From Arsukibacterium sp. (GTDB taxonomy: Bacteria > Pseudomonadota > Gammaproteobacteria > Enterobacterales > Alteromonadaceae), in NCBI RefSeq assembly GCF_018402695.1, contig NZ_JAGYIM010000011.1, positions 248,001 to 312,000 of the forward strand: DNA of 64,000 nucleotides, given 5' to 3'. A model generated the notes under the pieces. That model saw only the letters and a list, made by a program, of their open reading frames with translations. It was not told where the DNA came from and did not search any database. The translations under genes and the position numbers were made by a program. The number at the start of each line of letters is the position of its first letter. Positions within the stretch are counted from its first letter, which is position 1. Of the stretch, positions 24,778 through 34,168 are shown one piece after another.

Positions 24778-26238
24778 TTAGCGTTCAATGCCCAGCTGAG
24801 GGTCAGGTTCAGTGCCGGGCGCTGTCGTCACAGCGGGATCTGGCAGTAGTTGTTCACTCAGCCGTAGCCGTTGCTGCAATAGACGTTGTTCAGCTTGTTG
24901 TTTTTCATCAGTCCATACCAGCGTATCGTAATAACGGCGGATATTTTCAACATAGGTGACGGCTTCATCTCCTCTGGCATAGCCATAGCGGGTGTGCTGG
25001 TAAACGGCTTTTTGCCGCAGCAAGGGCAGGCGCTGTTTTACCTCCAGCCATTTATCCGGATCGGCTCCTTCATGCTGGGTAAGAATCCGGGCATCTTCAA
25101 CATGGCCCCATCCCACATTGTATGAGGCCAGGGCAAACCAGAGCCGGTCAGGCATGGCAATGCGCTCCGGGATCCGGCTAACCAGACGATGTAAATAACG
25201 GCTACCGCCTCTGATGCTTTGTTCGGGGTCGAGCCGGCTGCTAACGCCCATTTGTTTGGCCGTTGGCAAGGTTAGCATCATCAGGCCCCGCACGCCGGTA
25301 GGGCTACGGGCTTTCGGGTCCCAGTGCGACTCCTGATAGGACAACGCTGCCAGTAAACGCCAGTCCAGCTCTCCAGCATACTGCATAAACAGGTCTTTGA
25401 AATCAGGCAGGGTCTGGCTGATGGCATCAATATATTGCAGGGTATCGACATAATCGAACTGACTGACATGGCCAAAATAACGGTCTTCCAGGGTAATTAA
25501 CTCACCGCTTTGATAAATATTACCAAAAAATTCAATCAGCACGGTTAGTAACGAGTCGTCATTGTTATCCGCCAGCAACCAGGCAACGGGGAGATTGTCG
25601 CTAACGGTAAAGCCAATACTTAGATTGGGATAAAAACGCCGGTTAATCGCCAATTGGTTTGAGTCGGTCAGGGTATAGGGAATTTTGCCGTCAACGACCA
25701 GCTGTAATACATCATCTGCATCGAGATCTTTTTGTTCCAGCCAGCGCAGGTTGGGATAGTCGTTGCTTAATCTGTCGAGGGTCTGAGCATGACTGCTGTC
25801 CTGAATAACAACAACCGGCTCGGTAATATCATCCAGCGAGCGGGGCCAGTCATCACCCTGGCGAAATACCAGTAATTCACTGATCCAGCGATAGGCCGGT
25901 GCGGCCCGGTAGCGGCTGAGCCGCTGTGGCGTAAGGGTTAAGCCACCGGCAATAAAATCTACCTGGCCGTTATCGAGTTTTTGTAACAGTTCATCTAAGT
26001 GGTAGCTGGGAAACAGTTCCAGCTTAACATCCAGCCGATGCGCCAGGGTTTGCGCCAGCTCGTATTCGAAGCCGGTAGGGCCATCGACGCCGATAAAATA
26101 GCTGGTAGGACCATGCAACACGCCAACCCGCAGGCTGTTGCGCTGATAAATACTGTCTAGCTGCGAGGTTTGCTCTGCTACCGGCGCACATGCGCTAAGC
26201 AGGCAGACAGCCAGCCATAAAAGCACCCTTAGTTGCAT
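24778..26238 (-). CDS. mltF: Membrane-bound lytic murein transglycosylase F
   Basis: Cleaves peptidoglycan glycan strands to 1,6-anhydro ends. 486 residues: lipoprotein signal (LLWLAVCLLSAC), an SBP_bac_3-like regulatory domain (about residues 35-260) and a C-terminal SLT goose-lysozyme domain with catalytic Glu in SYQESHWD and the downstream RGLMMLT and ALASYNVGWGHVEDAR blocks. Start 26238 has AGGTT upstream and begins directly at the lipoprotein signal; an upstream in-frame ATG at 26307 would add 23 residues. It is divergent from purL, as in E. coli. Confidence 0.93.
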   Translation of the reverse strand: MQLRVLLWLAVCLLSACAPVAEQTSQLDSIYQRNSLRVGVLHGPTSYFIGVDGPTGFEYELAQTLAHRLDVKLELFPSYHLDELLQKLDNGQVDFIAGGLTLTPQRLSRYRAAPAYRWISELLVFRQGDDWPRSLDDITEPVVVIQDSSHAQTLDRLSNDYPNLRWLEQKDLDADDVLQLVVDGKIPYTLTDSNQLAINRRFYPNLSIGFTVSDNLPVAWLLADNNDDSLLTVLIEFFGNIYQSGELITLEDRYFGHVSQFDYVDTLQYIDAISQTLPDFKDLFMQYAGELDWRLLAALSYQESHWDPKARSPTGVRGLMMLTLPTAKQMGVSSRLDPEQSIRGGSRYLHRLVSRIPERIAMPDRLWFALASYNVGWGHVEDARILTQHEGADPDKWLEVKQRLPLLRQKAVYQHTRYGYARGDEAVTYVENIRRYYDTLVWTDEKQQAEQRLLQQRLRLSEQLLPDPAVTTAPGTEPDPQLGIER

Positions 26239-26388
26239 GCATAACCTGAAATTTACTACCCTGGTGCCTGTTATATCAAACTTAAGCGGGACAGTCAGTT
26301 TTTTCACATACCACTTGGCGCCAAATTTCTTTATAATGGCGCGCTTAAATCAGCTTCCATCGACGCTCAACCAACGGAAACCTAGCCT

Positions 26389-29300
26389 ATGTTGATCCTG
26401 CGTGGTGCACCTGCACTGTCCGAATTCCGAATTGCCAAATTACTTGACCAATGTGCTGAGCGCACCTTGCCGGTAATCACCATTTACGCCGAGTATATGC
26501 ACTTTGCCGAAAACAGCGCTGCCCTGAGCAGTGACGAGCAAAGCACCCTGGATAAACTGCTGACCTACGGCCCGGCCATCGCCAGCCACGAGCCAGTTGG
26601 CCAGTTACTGTTGGTTACCCCGCGTCCGGGTACCATTTCGCCCTGGTCATCGAAAGCCAGTGATATTGCCCACAATTGTGGTTTGAGTAAAATCAGGCGG
26701 TTAGAGCGTGGTATAGCTTACTACATTGAAAGTAGCCGCAATTTAACGGCCAGCGAAGTTGCTGCCGTCAGTGCTTTGCTGCACGATCGGATGATGGAGG
26801 TGGTCTTTACCGAGTTCAGCCAGGCTGAAGCATTATTTTTGCATGCTGATCCTGCCGGTTTAAGCTCCGTTGATATCATAAACGGTGGTCGTCAGGCACT
26901 GGCCGATGCGAATATAGCTATGGGGCTGGCGCTGGCCGATGACGAAATTGATTATCTGGTCACTAATTTTCAGCAGCTGGGCCGTAACCCGAACGACATT
27001 GAACTGTACATGTTTGCCCAGGCTAACTCTGAACACTGCCGGCATAAAATTTTTAACGCCGACTGGACCATTGACGGCGTGGTGCAGCCTAAATCACTGT
27101 TCAAAATGATTAAAAACACCTTTGAACAGACGCCTGATTATGTATTGTCAGCTTACAAAGATAACGCGGCAGTGATGACAGGCTCTATTGCCGGCCGTTT
27201 TTTTCCGGTAGCTGGCAGCGGTGAATACCACTACCATCATGAAGATATTCATATCCTGATGAAGGTGGAAACCCATAACCACCCCACGGCGATTTCGCCA
27301 TACCCGGGCGCCGCGACCGGTTCAGGTGGTGAAATTCGCGATGAAGGGGCTACCGGTGTGGGTTCCAAACCAAAAGCAGGTTTAGTCGGCTTTTCGGTAT
27401 CAAACTTACGGATCCCCGGTTTTCAGCAGCCATGGGAAACTGACTTCGGTAAACCGGAGCGGATTGTCAGCGCACTGGATATTATGCTGGAAGGCCCGTT
27501 AGGTGGCGCAGCTTTTAACAATGAATTTGGCCGGCCAGCCATTAACGGTTACTTTCGTACCTATGAGGAAAAAGTCACCAGCCACAACGGTGAAGAAGTA
27601 CGTGGTTACCATAAACCTATTATGATTGCCGGTGGTCTGGGTAATATTCGCGCCGGACATGTGCAAAAAGGCGAGTTACCACCTGGCGCTAAGCTGGTGG
27701 TGCTGGGTGGCCCGGCCATGAATATTGGTCTGGGCGGTGGGGCGGCTTCGTCAATGGCATCGGGCCAGTCGGCTGAGGATCTCGACTTTGCCTCAGTGCA
27801 ACGGGAAAACCCGGAAATTGAACGGCGCTGTCAGGAAGTCATCGACCGCTGCTGGCAACTGGGTGACGATAACCCAATTTGTTTTATTCACGATGTCGGC
27901 GCTGGCGGTTTATCGAATGCCTTCCCTGAGTTGGTAAACGATGGCGGCGTGGGTGGTAAATTTGAGCTGCGTAACGTGCCGAATGATGAACCTGGCATGT
28001 CACCGTTACAAATTTGGTGCAATGAGTCGCAAGAGCGTTACGTGATGGCCATTCCACCGGAGAAAATGGCGATATTTGAACAAATTTGTCAGCGCGAGCG
28101 GGCTCCTTATGCGGTAGTGGGCGAGGCAACCAAGGATCAACACCTGACCTTAACCGATAAGCATTTTGGCAATACACCCATTGATTTACCGCTGAGCGTA
28201 TTACTGGGCAAAGCGCCGAAAATGCACCGGGATGTGCAAAGTGCCAAAGTCGTTGGTCAACCGTTAAACCGTGACGGTATCACTATTGCCGATGCAGCTG
28301 AGCGCCTGTTGCGCCTGCCGGCTATTGCTGAGAAAACTTTTCTGGTGACCATTGGCGATCGCACGGTAACCGGCCTGGTGGCGCGCGACCAGATGGTTGG
28401 TCCCTGGCAGATACCAGTAGCCAACTGTGGTATCACTGCGGCCAGCTATGATACCTATCATGGCGAAGCGATGGCGATGGGCGAGCGCACGCCGGTGGCA
28501 CTGCTGGATTTTGCAGCGTCAGCCCGGCTTGCCGTTGCAGAAGCTATTACCAATATTGCCTGTAGCGATATTGGCGATTTAAAACGAATTAAATTGTCAG
28601 CTAACTGGATGTCTGCTGCCGGTCACCCGGGCGAAGACGCCGGTTTGTATGCCGCAGTAAAAGCGATTGGCGAACAGTTATGCCCGGCGCTTGAGGTCAC
28701 CATTCCGGTGGGCAAAGACTCGATGTCGATGAAAACCAAATGGCAGCAAAATGGTGCTGAGCAGGCGGTAACCTCGCCGATGTCATTGGTGATCACCGCC
28801 TTTGGCCGGGTAGAAGATATCCGCAAAACGGTTACCCCGCAGCTGCGCACCGATAAAGGCGCAAGTAGTTTGCTGCTAATCGATTTGGGCCAGGGCGCTA
28901 ACCGTTTAGGGGCCTCATGTTTAACTCAGGTGTATAAACAACTGGGTGATACGCCAGCCGACTTAGACAGCCCGGAGCTGTTGCTTAACTTCTTTGCTGC
29001 CGTGCAGCAATTGCTACGCGAACAAAAACTGCTGGCCTATCACGACCGGTCAGACGGTGGTTTATTTGTCACGCTAGCGGAAATGGCTTTTGCCGGTAAA
29101 GCGGGTTTTAACGCTGATATCAGCAGTCTGGGTGACGATGATTTAGCGGTGCTGTTTAGTGAAGAGCCCGGTGCCGTTCTTCAGGTGGCCGATACTGAAC
29201 TGGTCTACGTGCAGCAGGTACTGGCTCAGCACAATCTGGCGGCATGCAGCCATACCCTGGGGCCGGTAACCGCCAGTGATAACCTGACGTTCAACCGCGC

Positions 29301-30282
29301 TGGCAAAGTGGTGTTCAGTGACAGCCGCACCCGCTTGCGTTGTATCTGGGCCGAAACCACCTACCAGATGCAGGCATTACGGGATAACCCGGCAGGTGCC
29401 TTGCAGGAGTTCACAAGCAAAGCCGATGACACTGATCCGGGCCTGAATGTCAAACTTAGCTTTGATGCAAATGAAGATGTTGCAGCACCTGTTATTTTAA
29501 AAGGCGCAGCGCCAAAAGTGGCTATTCTGCGCGAGCAGGGGGTTAACTCGCATCTGGAAATGGCTGCAGCCTTTAACCGGGCAGGTTTTAGCGCGGTTGA
29601 TGTGCATATGAGCGATATTCTCGCTGGCCGGGTAAAACTCAGCGACTTTAATGGCTTAGCTGCCTGTGGTGGTTTCTCGTACGGTGACGTATTAGGTGCC
29701 GGTGAAGGCTGGGCTAAATCAGTGTTGTTTAACGATATTGCCCGGGCCCAGTTTGCGGCGTTTTTTGAGCGGCCAACCACCTTCTCGCTGGGAGTGTGTA
29801 ATGGTTGTCAGATGATGTCGAATTTGAAAAGCCTGATCCCGGGTGCCGAGTTATGGCCGCACTTTGTCCGCAACAAGTCAGAGCGGTTTGAAGCGCGCTT
29901 CAGCCTGGTGGAAATTCAGCAAAGCCCGTCACTGTTCTTCAGTGGCATGGCGGGTTCACGGCTGCCAATTGCGGTCTCCCATGGTGAAGGCCATGCTGAG
30001 TTTGCCAGCAGCGAGGCCTTTGCCAAGGCCAACCACAGCGGCACCGTGGCAATGCGTTTTGTCGACAACTTCGGCAAGGTTACGGAGCAGTACCCAGCTA
30101 ACCCCAACGGTTCGCCAGCGGGTATCACAGCGCTGACTACTACTGATGGCCGGGTCAGTATTATGATGCCACACCCGGAGCGGGTGTTCCGTACCGTAGC
30201 CAACTCCTGGCACCCGGATGACTGGCAGGAAGACAGCCCGTGGATGCGGATGTTCCGTAACGCCCGGGTCTGGCTGGGTTAA
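26389..30282 (+). CDS. purL: Phosphoribosylformylglycinamidine synthase
   Basis: Large single-chain FGAM synthase of 1297 residues; converts FGAR, glutamine and ATP to FGAM in purine synthesis. N-terminal PurS-like domain, linker, two AIRS-type synthetase repeats (with [22 protein letters not shown] and the second-half [17 protein letters not shown]) and a C-terminal class I glutaminase with nucleophile Cys in [10 protein letters not shown] and His/Glu in MPHPERVFR. The upstream gap contains TATAAT at about 26331-26336 as a -10; no clear PurR box was seen. A strong terminator follows. Confidence 0.97.
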   Translation: MLILRGAPALSEFRIAKLLDQCAERTLPVITIYAEYMHFAENSAALSSDEQSTLDKLLTYGPAIASHEPVGQLLLVTPRPGTISPWSSKASDIAHNCGLSKIRRLERGIAYYIESSRNLTASEVAAVSALLHDRMMEVVFTEFSQAEALFLHADPAGLSSVDIINGGRQALADANIAMGLALADDEIDYLVTNFQQLGRNPNDIELYMFAQANSEHCRHKIFNADWTIDGVVQPKSLFKMIKNTFEQTPDYVLSAYKDNAAVMTGSIAGRFFPVAGSGEYHYHHEDIHILMKVETHNHPTAISPYPGAATGSGGEIRDEGATGVGSKPKAGLVGFSVSNLRIPGFQQPWETDFGKPERIVSALDIMLEGPLGGAAFNNEFGRPAINGYFRTYEEKVTSHNGEEVRGYHKPIMIAGGLGNIRAGHVQKGELPPGAKLVVLGGPAMNIGLGGGAASSMASGQSAEDLDFASVQRENPEIERRCQEVIDRCWQLGDDNPICFIHDVGAGGLSNAFPELVNDGGVGGKFELRNVPNDEPGMSPLQIWCNESQERYVMAIPPEKMAIFEQICQRERAPYAVVGEATKDQHLTLTDKHFGNTPIDLPLSVLLGKAPKMHRDVQSAKVVGQPLNRDGITIADAAERLLRLPAIAEKTFLVTIGDRTVTGLVARDQMVGPWQIPVANCGITAASYDTYHGEAMAMGERTPVALLDFAASARLAVAEAITNIACSDIGDLKRIKLSANWMSAAGHPGEDAGLYAAVKAIGEQLCPALEVTIPVGKDSMSMKTKWQQNGAEQAVTSPMSLVITAFGRVEDIRKTVTPQLRTDKGASSLLLIDLGQGANRLGASCLTQVYKQLGDTPADLDSPELLLNFFAAVQQLLREQKLLAYHDRSDGGLFVTLAEMAFAGKAGFNADISSLGDDDLAVLFSEEPGAVLQVADTELVYVQQVLAQHNLAACSHTLGPVTASDNLTFNRAGKVVFSDSRTRLRCIWAETTYQMQALRDNPAGALQEFTSKADDTDPGLNVKLSFDANEDVAAPVILKGAAPKVAILREQGVNSHLEMAAAFNRAGFSAVDVHMSDILAGRVKLSDFNGLAACGGFSYGDVLGAGEGWAKSVLFNDIARAQFAAFFERPTTFSLGVCNGCQMMSNLKSLIPGAELWPHFVRNKSERFEARFSLVEIQQSPSLFFSGMAGSRLPIAVSHGEGHAEFASSEAFAKANHSGTVAMRFVDNFGKVTEQYPANPNGSPAGITALTTTDGRVSIMMPHPERVFRTVANSWHPDDWQEDSPWMRMFRNARVWLG

Positions 30283-30301
30283 AACTGCTGTAACACTTAA
30301 T

Positions 30302-30328
30302 AAAAACCCTGCAATTGCAGGGTTTTTT
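30302..30328. terminator. Bidirectional terminator after purL
   Basis: AAAAACCCTGCAATTGCAGGGT plus T run: a perfect palindrome with T tracts on both strands, placed between purL and the convergent OmpW-family gene. Confidence 0.92.
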
Positions 30329-30368
30329 TTATCGCTGAATTTAATTGTAATTACTGCTTTGAGATGGA

Positions 30369-31067
30369 TTACAACGTCCAGCGTAAGCCAATCATCGCCA
30401 CATAAGGGTCGATATTAATATTAACGCTTTGTACGGTAGTACCGTTAACCTGCACCCGGCCGGTGGTATCAATGTCCATTTTGCTCACCATCATGTGGAT
30501 ACCCAGGGTATCGCTGAGTTTAATATTTACTCCGGCTTGCAGGGCTAAGCCAAACGAGCTTTTCGCTTTTAAGGTAACACTGTCATCCGCGCTGGTAACG
30601 TTCAGTGCCTGCAGCGTATCTTTTAACTGGTTATCAATCTGTTCATCAAAGAAAATGGTGTAGTTCAGGCCTACACCGACAAAGGGGTCAAAAGTCTGAT
30701 GCTCTGGCATAAAATGATACTGTGCCAGCAGGGTCGGTGGCAGGTGTTTGGTTTTACCTACCTTCAGGCCATCGATAGCAGAACCTTTTACCGTGATGTC
30801 ATGGCTGAACGGGGTGGCTGCAATTAACTGCACTGCCCAGTTAGGTTTTATCCGGTAATCAAATGTCAGGCCTAACTGGGTGTTGCTGTCGACAGCCAGT
30901 GCAGTTGAGCCGTTCGGTAAGCCGGCGACTTGCTCAATCACATTTAAGCTGCTGCTACTGTCATCCGGCGAGACATTAATAGCGCCGATATTGATAGAAA
31001 AATCCGCAAAAGCAGGGGCAGCAGCTAACATAGAAATAACAGGAATAGCGAGTAATGAGGTTTTCAT
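30369..31067 (-). CDS. OmpW family outer membrane protein
   Basis: 232-residue precursor with a signal peptide (MKTSLLAIPVISMLAAAPAFA). The mature part has the eight-stranded OmpW barrel pattern: SINIGAINVSPDDSSS at the start, LGLTFDYRIKPNWAVQLIAATPFSHDI, LPPTLLAQYHFMPEHQTFDPFVGVGLNYT, and a C-terminal aromatic-adjacent end GLRWTL. Start 31067 chosen since GGAGC lies upstream and the signal peptide begins there. OmpW proteins pass small hydrophobic molecules. Confidence 0.9.
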   Translation of the reverse strand: MKTSLLAIPVISMLAAAPAFADFSINIGAINVSPDDSSSSLNVIEQVAGLPNGSTALAVDSNTQLGLTFDYRIKPNWAVQLIAATPFSHDITVKGSAIDGLKVGKTKHLPPTLLAQYHFMPEHQTFDPFVGVGLNYTIFFDEQIDNQLKDTLQALNVTSADDSVTLKAKSSFGLALQAGVNIKLSDTLGIHMMVSKMDIDTTGRVQVNGTTVQSVNINIDPYVAMIGLRWTL

Positions 31068-31230
31068 AAGGTGCTCCATAGTTGAGTTCTGGAGCAATTG
31101 TGCGCGTTAGCCAAAACAGAATATTGGCCTGGATCAATAAAAAACCGGCGTTATCGGGTTACAGCCGGTTACTTTGTTCTGTATCAATAAAATTGGGGCT
31201 AAGCGCCTGGTTTATCAGGGCAGATATTGC

Positions 31231-32148
31231 TTACATCAGGCCTTTTAAGAAGGCCACTACACTGCGCCCCAGCGCACTTAGTGCATAACCGCCCTCCAGC
31301 ATCGCAACGACCCGGCCCTGGCAGTGCTTATTTGCCAGGCCTTTTAACTCGGTCGCCAGCCAGTGATAGTCGTCTTCACGTAACATAAAGTGCGCCATCT
31401 CATCTTCGGCGTGGCCGTCAAAACCGGCCGATACCAGAATAAGCTCTGGGGCAAAGGCATCCAGAGCCGGCAGCCATTCGCTGCTGACCGCTGAGCGCCA
31501 CTGGCTGGCTTTGCAGCCGCCGGGCAGCGGTAAATTTATAATGTGGTCTGACACAGTATCCGCGCCGGTGTGCGGGTACAACGGATACTCAAAAGACGAG
31601 CAAAATAATACTCTGGGCTCGTTTTTAAAAATATCTTCGGTGCCGTTGCCATGGTGCACGTCAAAATCGACAATGGCCAGCCGCTTAAGCTGATATTGAT
31701 TCAGCGCATATTCGGCTGCAATGGCGATATTATTAAAAAAACAAAAGCCCATTGCCTGGTCATGGGTAGCGTGGTGGCCGGGCGGGCGAATGGCACAAAA
31801 TGCCTGCCTATCGCTGGCCTGCATCACTTCGTCAACGGCATTAATGCCGCTGCCGGCGGCATAGAGGGCTGCCTGCAGGGTTTTATTCATCATTTGAGTA
31901 TCAGGATCAAGCCAGATATGGCCTTCGGCTGGGGCTTTGGCATACAGCTCGCTGACATACAAGGTACTGTGGGCCCGGCATAAATCGGCGTGGCTGGCCG
32001 GTGTGGCATCTTTTTGTTGCAAGACATAATCAAGCCCAGAGCGAATAAGCTGATCGTTTATGGCATCCAGCCGCTGTGGGCATTCGGGATGATCATCACC
32101 GGCACTGTGCTGGCGACACACAGCGTGGCTAAAAACAGTAATGGCCAT
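31231..32148 (-). CDS. Histone deacetylase / acetylpolyamine amidohydrolase family protein
   Basis: 305 residues of the class II HDAC-like zinc amidohydrolase family. Active-site blocks are complete: RPPGHHATHDQAMGFCFFNN with the catalytic His pair, the zinc ligands in VDFDVHHGNGTED, and the third ligand region SAGFDGHAED, ending EGGYALSAL. Bacterial members deacetylate lysines, polyamines or other acetylated amines; substrate unknown. Its ATG overlaps the stop of an acetyl-CoA transferase/GNAT gene (TAATG), so the two are translationally coupled. Confidence 0.9.
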   Translation of the reverse strand: MAITVFSHAVCRQHSAGDDHPECPQRLDAINDQLIRSGLDYVLQQKDATPASHADLCRAHSTLYVSELYAKAPAEGHIWLDPDTQMMNKTLQAALYAAGSGINAVDEVMQASDRQAFCAIRPPGHHATHDQAMGFCFFNNIAIAAEYALNQYQLKRLAIVDFDVHHGNGTEDIFKNEPRVLFCSSFEYPLYPHTGADTVSDHIINLPLPGGCKASQWRSAVSSEWLPALDAFAPELILVSAGFDGHAEDEMAHFMLREDDYHWLATELKGLANKHCQGRVVAMLEGGYALSALGRSVVAFLKGLM

Positions 32149-33995
32149 TAACTGACTCCTTTCGCTGCGGGCAAGCCTAAATCAAGTTCCAGATACACTT
32201 CGGACGGGTCGTCATACCCTTTGCGTTTAAAACCGGCTTTAGTAAAGACGCTGAGCATCGGTTTATTTTCAGCCCGGACATAGGCTGTCATTTTGCTTAA
32301 TTTACGGCTGCGGGCTATATCAACCATCTCCTGCAGCAGCCGTTTTGCCATGCCTTTGCCCTGATGTTTTTCCCGGGTTACAAAGGCTACTTCACAACTG
32401 TTATGTGTTTTGATCAGGTAATAGCGGCCAACAGCCTGAATTTCTACCACCGAGCCTTTTTGTTTTACAATACACAGTGCTAAATCTTCAGTTTGATCGA
32501 CACTGACCAGGGTACAGGATTTTTCCCGGCTCATCTGAGTAGGGACAGTGTTGTAACGCATTTGCAGGGTTTCTTTGGTGTGGGAGTAGAAAAACTCCTG
32601 CAACCGACGTTCGTCTGACGGATTTAGAGGCCGTAAATCGAAACTTTCGCCATCAATAAGCAGTTCTTTAAAGCCAACAGCGCCCAGTTCCGCGACCTCG
32701 ACCGGCGTTTGTAACTGGTAATGCGGTACCCAGTAAAATTTACGTACTTCCGCCAGCAACTGGCTGCGAAATTTCGGGTGGGCTACTCTAATCAGCTCCA
32801 GAGCCCGCTCGCGGACGCTCTTACCGCGCAAAGATGCTACCCCAAACTCGGTAACCACGTAATGAACGTGGCCACGACTGGTGACGACCCCGGCCCCTTG
32901 CTGAATATGCGGTACTATGCGTGAAACCGTGCCGTTTTTGGCGGTAGAGGGCAGGGCGATAATGGGTTTGCCGCCGTTGCTCATCGATGCGCCGCGGCTA
33001 AAGTCGACCTGACCGCCAATACCGCTGTAAAACTGATGACCAATAGAGTCTGAGACCACCTGACCGGTTAAATCAACTTCGATGGCGCTGTTTATTGCGA
33101 CCATTTTGTCGTTGCGGGCGATATTGGCTGGCGAGTTTACATACTCGCTGGGATAAAACCCAATATGTGGATTTTGGTCAACAAACTGATACAGCGCCTT
33201 GCTGCCAATACAAAAACTAACCACGCTTTTACCTGGATGAAAGGTTTTGCGCCGGTTATTGATCACGCCTTTCTTAATCAGCCCCAGTACGCCATCGGTG
33301 ATCATTTCACTGTGCAGGCCTAAATCTTTGTGGTTGCCAAGGTATTGAGTAACCGCGGCGCAAATGCGGCCAACCCCCAACTGAATGGTAGAGCCATCCT
33401 CTACCAGCAATGACACATACTGGCCAATTCGTTCGGTACGGGCATCCAGCTCCGGCATCGCCGCTTCAGGCAGGGGCTGATCCGCATAGAAAAAGCTGTC
33501 GATATCATCCCGATGAATAAAAGACTGGCCATAGGTGATCGGCATTTGCGGATTAACCTGAGCAATCACAATTTTCGCTGCTTTAGCGGCGGCAGCGACC
33601 ACATCAACTGAGACGCCAAGGGAGTGGTAGCCATGTTCATCTGCCGGGCTTACCATTATCAGGGCAGCGTCTAATGGCAGAACCCCATCGGTAAACAACG
33701 CCGGGATATCCGTCATAAAACAGGGTGTATAATCGGCCCGGCCTTCGGCCACGGCCTGACGAATTTTTTCGCCGCCAATAAAAAAGGTGTTTACCTTGAA
33801 CAGGTGCTGGTACTGCGGCTCGGCCCATTTGTTATCAGCCAGGGTGACCAGCTGGACAATTTCAATATCGTGCAGGCTATTGGCATGATTGATTAAATCG
33901 TCGATCAGCGCTACCGGCACCGCGGCATGCGAGCCAATAAAAATGCGGTTGCCCGATTTCAGCAGCTGTTGCCAGTTTAGCGAAGCGATGGCCAT
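32148..33995 (-). CDS. Acetyl-CoA hydrolase/transferase fused to a GNAT acetyltransferase domain
   Basis: 615 residues. Residues 1-430 form the CoA-transferase fold (acetyl-CoA hydrolase/4-hydroxybutyrate CoA-transferase type) with the C-terminal block VTEFGVASLRGKSVRERALELIRVAHPKFR seen in parts. Residues about 445-600 are a GNAT domain with the acetyl-CoA loop REKHQGKGMAKRLL and a conserved AENKPMLSVFTKAGF. Coupling with an HDAC-like gene downstream suggests a local acetylation/deacetylation system, but the GNAT target is unknown. The start is ATG 33995; its Shine-Dalgarno is weak (AGGT 12 bases upstream). Confidence 0.88.
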   Translation of the reverse strand: MAIASLNWQQLLKSGNRIFIGSHAAVPVALIDDLINHANSLHDIEIVQLVTLADNKWAEPQYQHLFKVNTFFIGGEKIRQAVAEGRADYTPCFMTDIPALFTDGVLPLDAALIMVSPADEHGYHSLGVSVDVVAAAAKAAKIVIAQVNPQMPITYGQSFIHRDDIDSFFYADQPLPEAAMPELDARTERIGQYVSLLVEDGSTIQLGVGRICAAVTQYLGNHKDLGLHSEMITDGVLGLIKKGVINNRRKTFHPGKSVVSFCIGSKALYQFVDQNPHIGFYPSEYVNSPANIARNDKMVAINSAIEVDLTGQVVSDSIGHQFYSGIGGQVDFSRGASMSNGGKPIIALPSTAKNGTVSRIVPHIQQGAGVVTSRGHVHYVVTEFGVASLRGKSVRERALELIRVAHPKFRSQLLAEVRKFYWVPHYQLQTPVEVAELGAVGFKELLIDGESFDLRPLNPSDERRLQEFFYSHTKETLQMRYNTVPTQMSREKSCTLVSVDQTEDLALCIVKQKGSVVEIQAVGRYYLIKTHNSCEVAFVTREKHQGKGMAKRLLQEMVDIARSRKLSKMTAYVRAENKPMLSVFTKAGFKRKGYDDPSEVYLELDLGLPAAKGVS

Positions 33996-34111
33996 AGATC
34001 TGTTACCTGAACTATATGTGTTACCTGAAATAGATGCTTAACCCGAAGATGCCCGGTAAATCATACTTTAAAGCACTGTCTGAAGCGTTACCAGCCCCAA
34101 CTTTAGTCGCA

Positions 34112-34141
34112 ATAAAAAGCCAGGGTTGGGTAACCCTGGCT
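34112..34141 (-). terminator. Terminator after the DUF3300 gene
   Basis: AGCCAGGGTT (34118-34127) pairs with AACCCTGGCT (34132-34141) around GGGT; on the minus strand a T run (TTTTTATT) follows, 27 bp beyond the stop codon. Confidence 0.88.
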
Positions 34142-34168
34142 CATATTCCTGTAATTTACCCCTGCCAG

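Noticed and set aside
29361-29780. Minus-strand frame of 139 codons inside purL
   Set aside because: Antisense to the conserved purL coding sequence, without family similarity or a Shine-Dalgarno.
31141-31169. Terminator-like stem between the OmpW gene and the deacetylase gene
   Set aside because: Seven-base stem with a 14-base loop and no T run on the needed strand.
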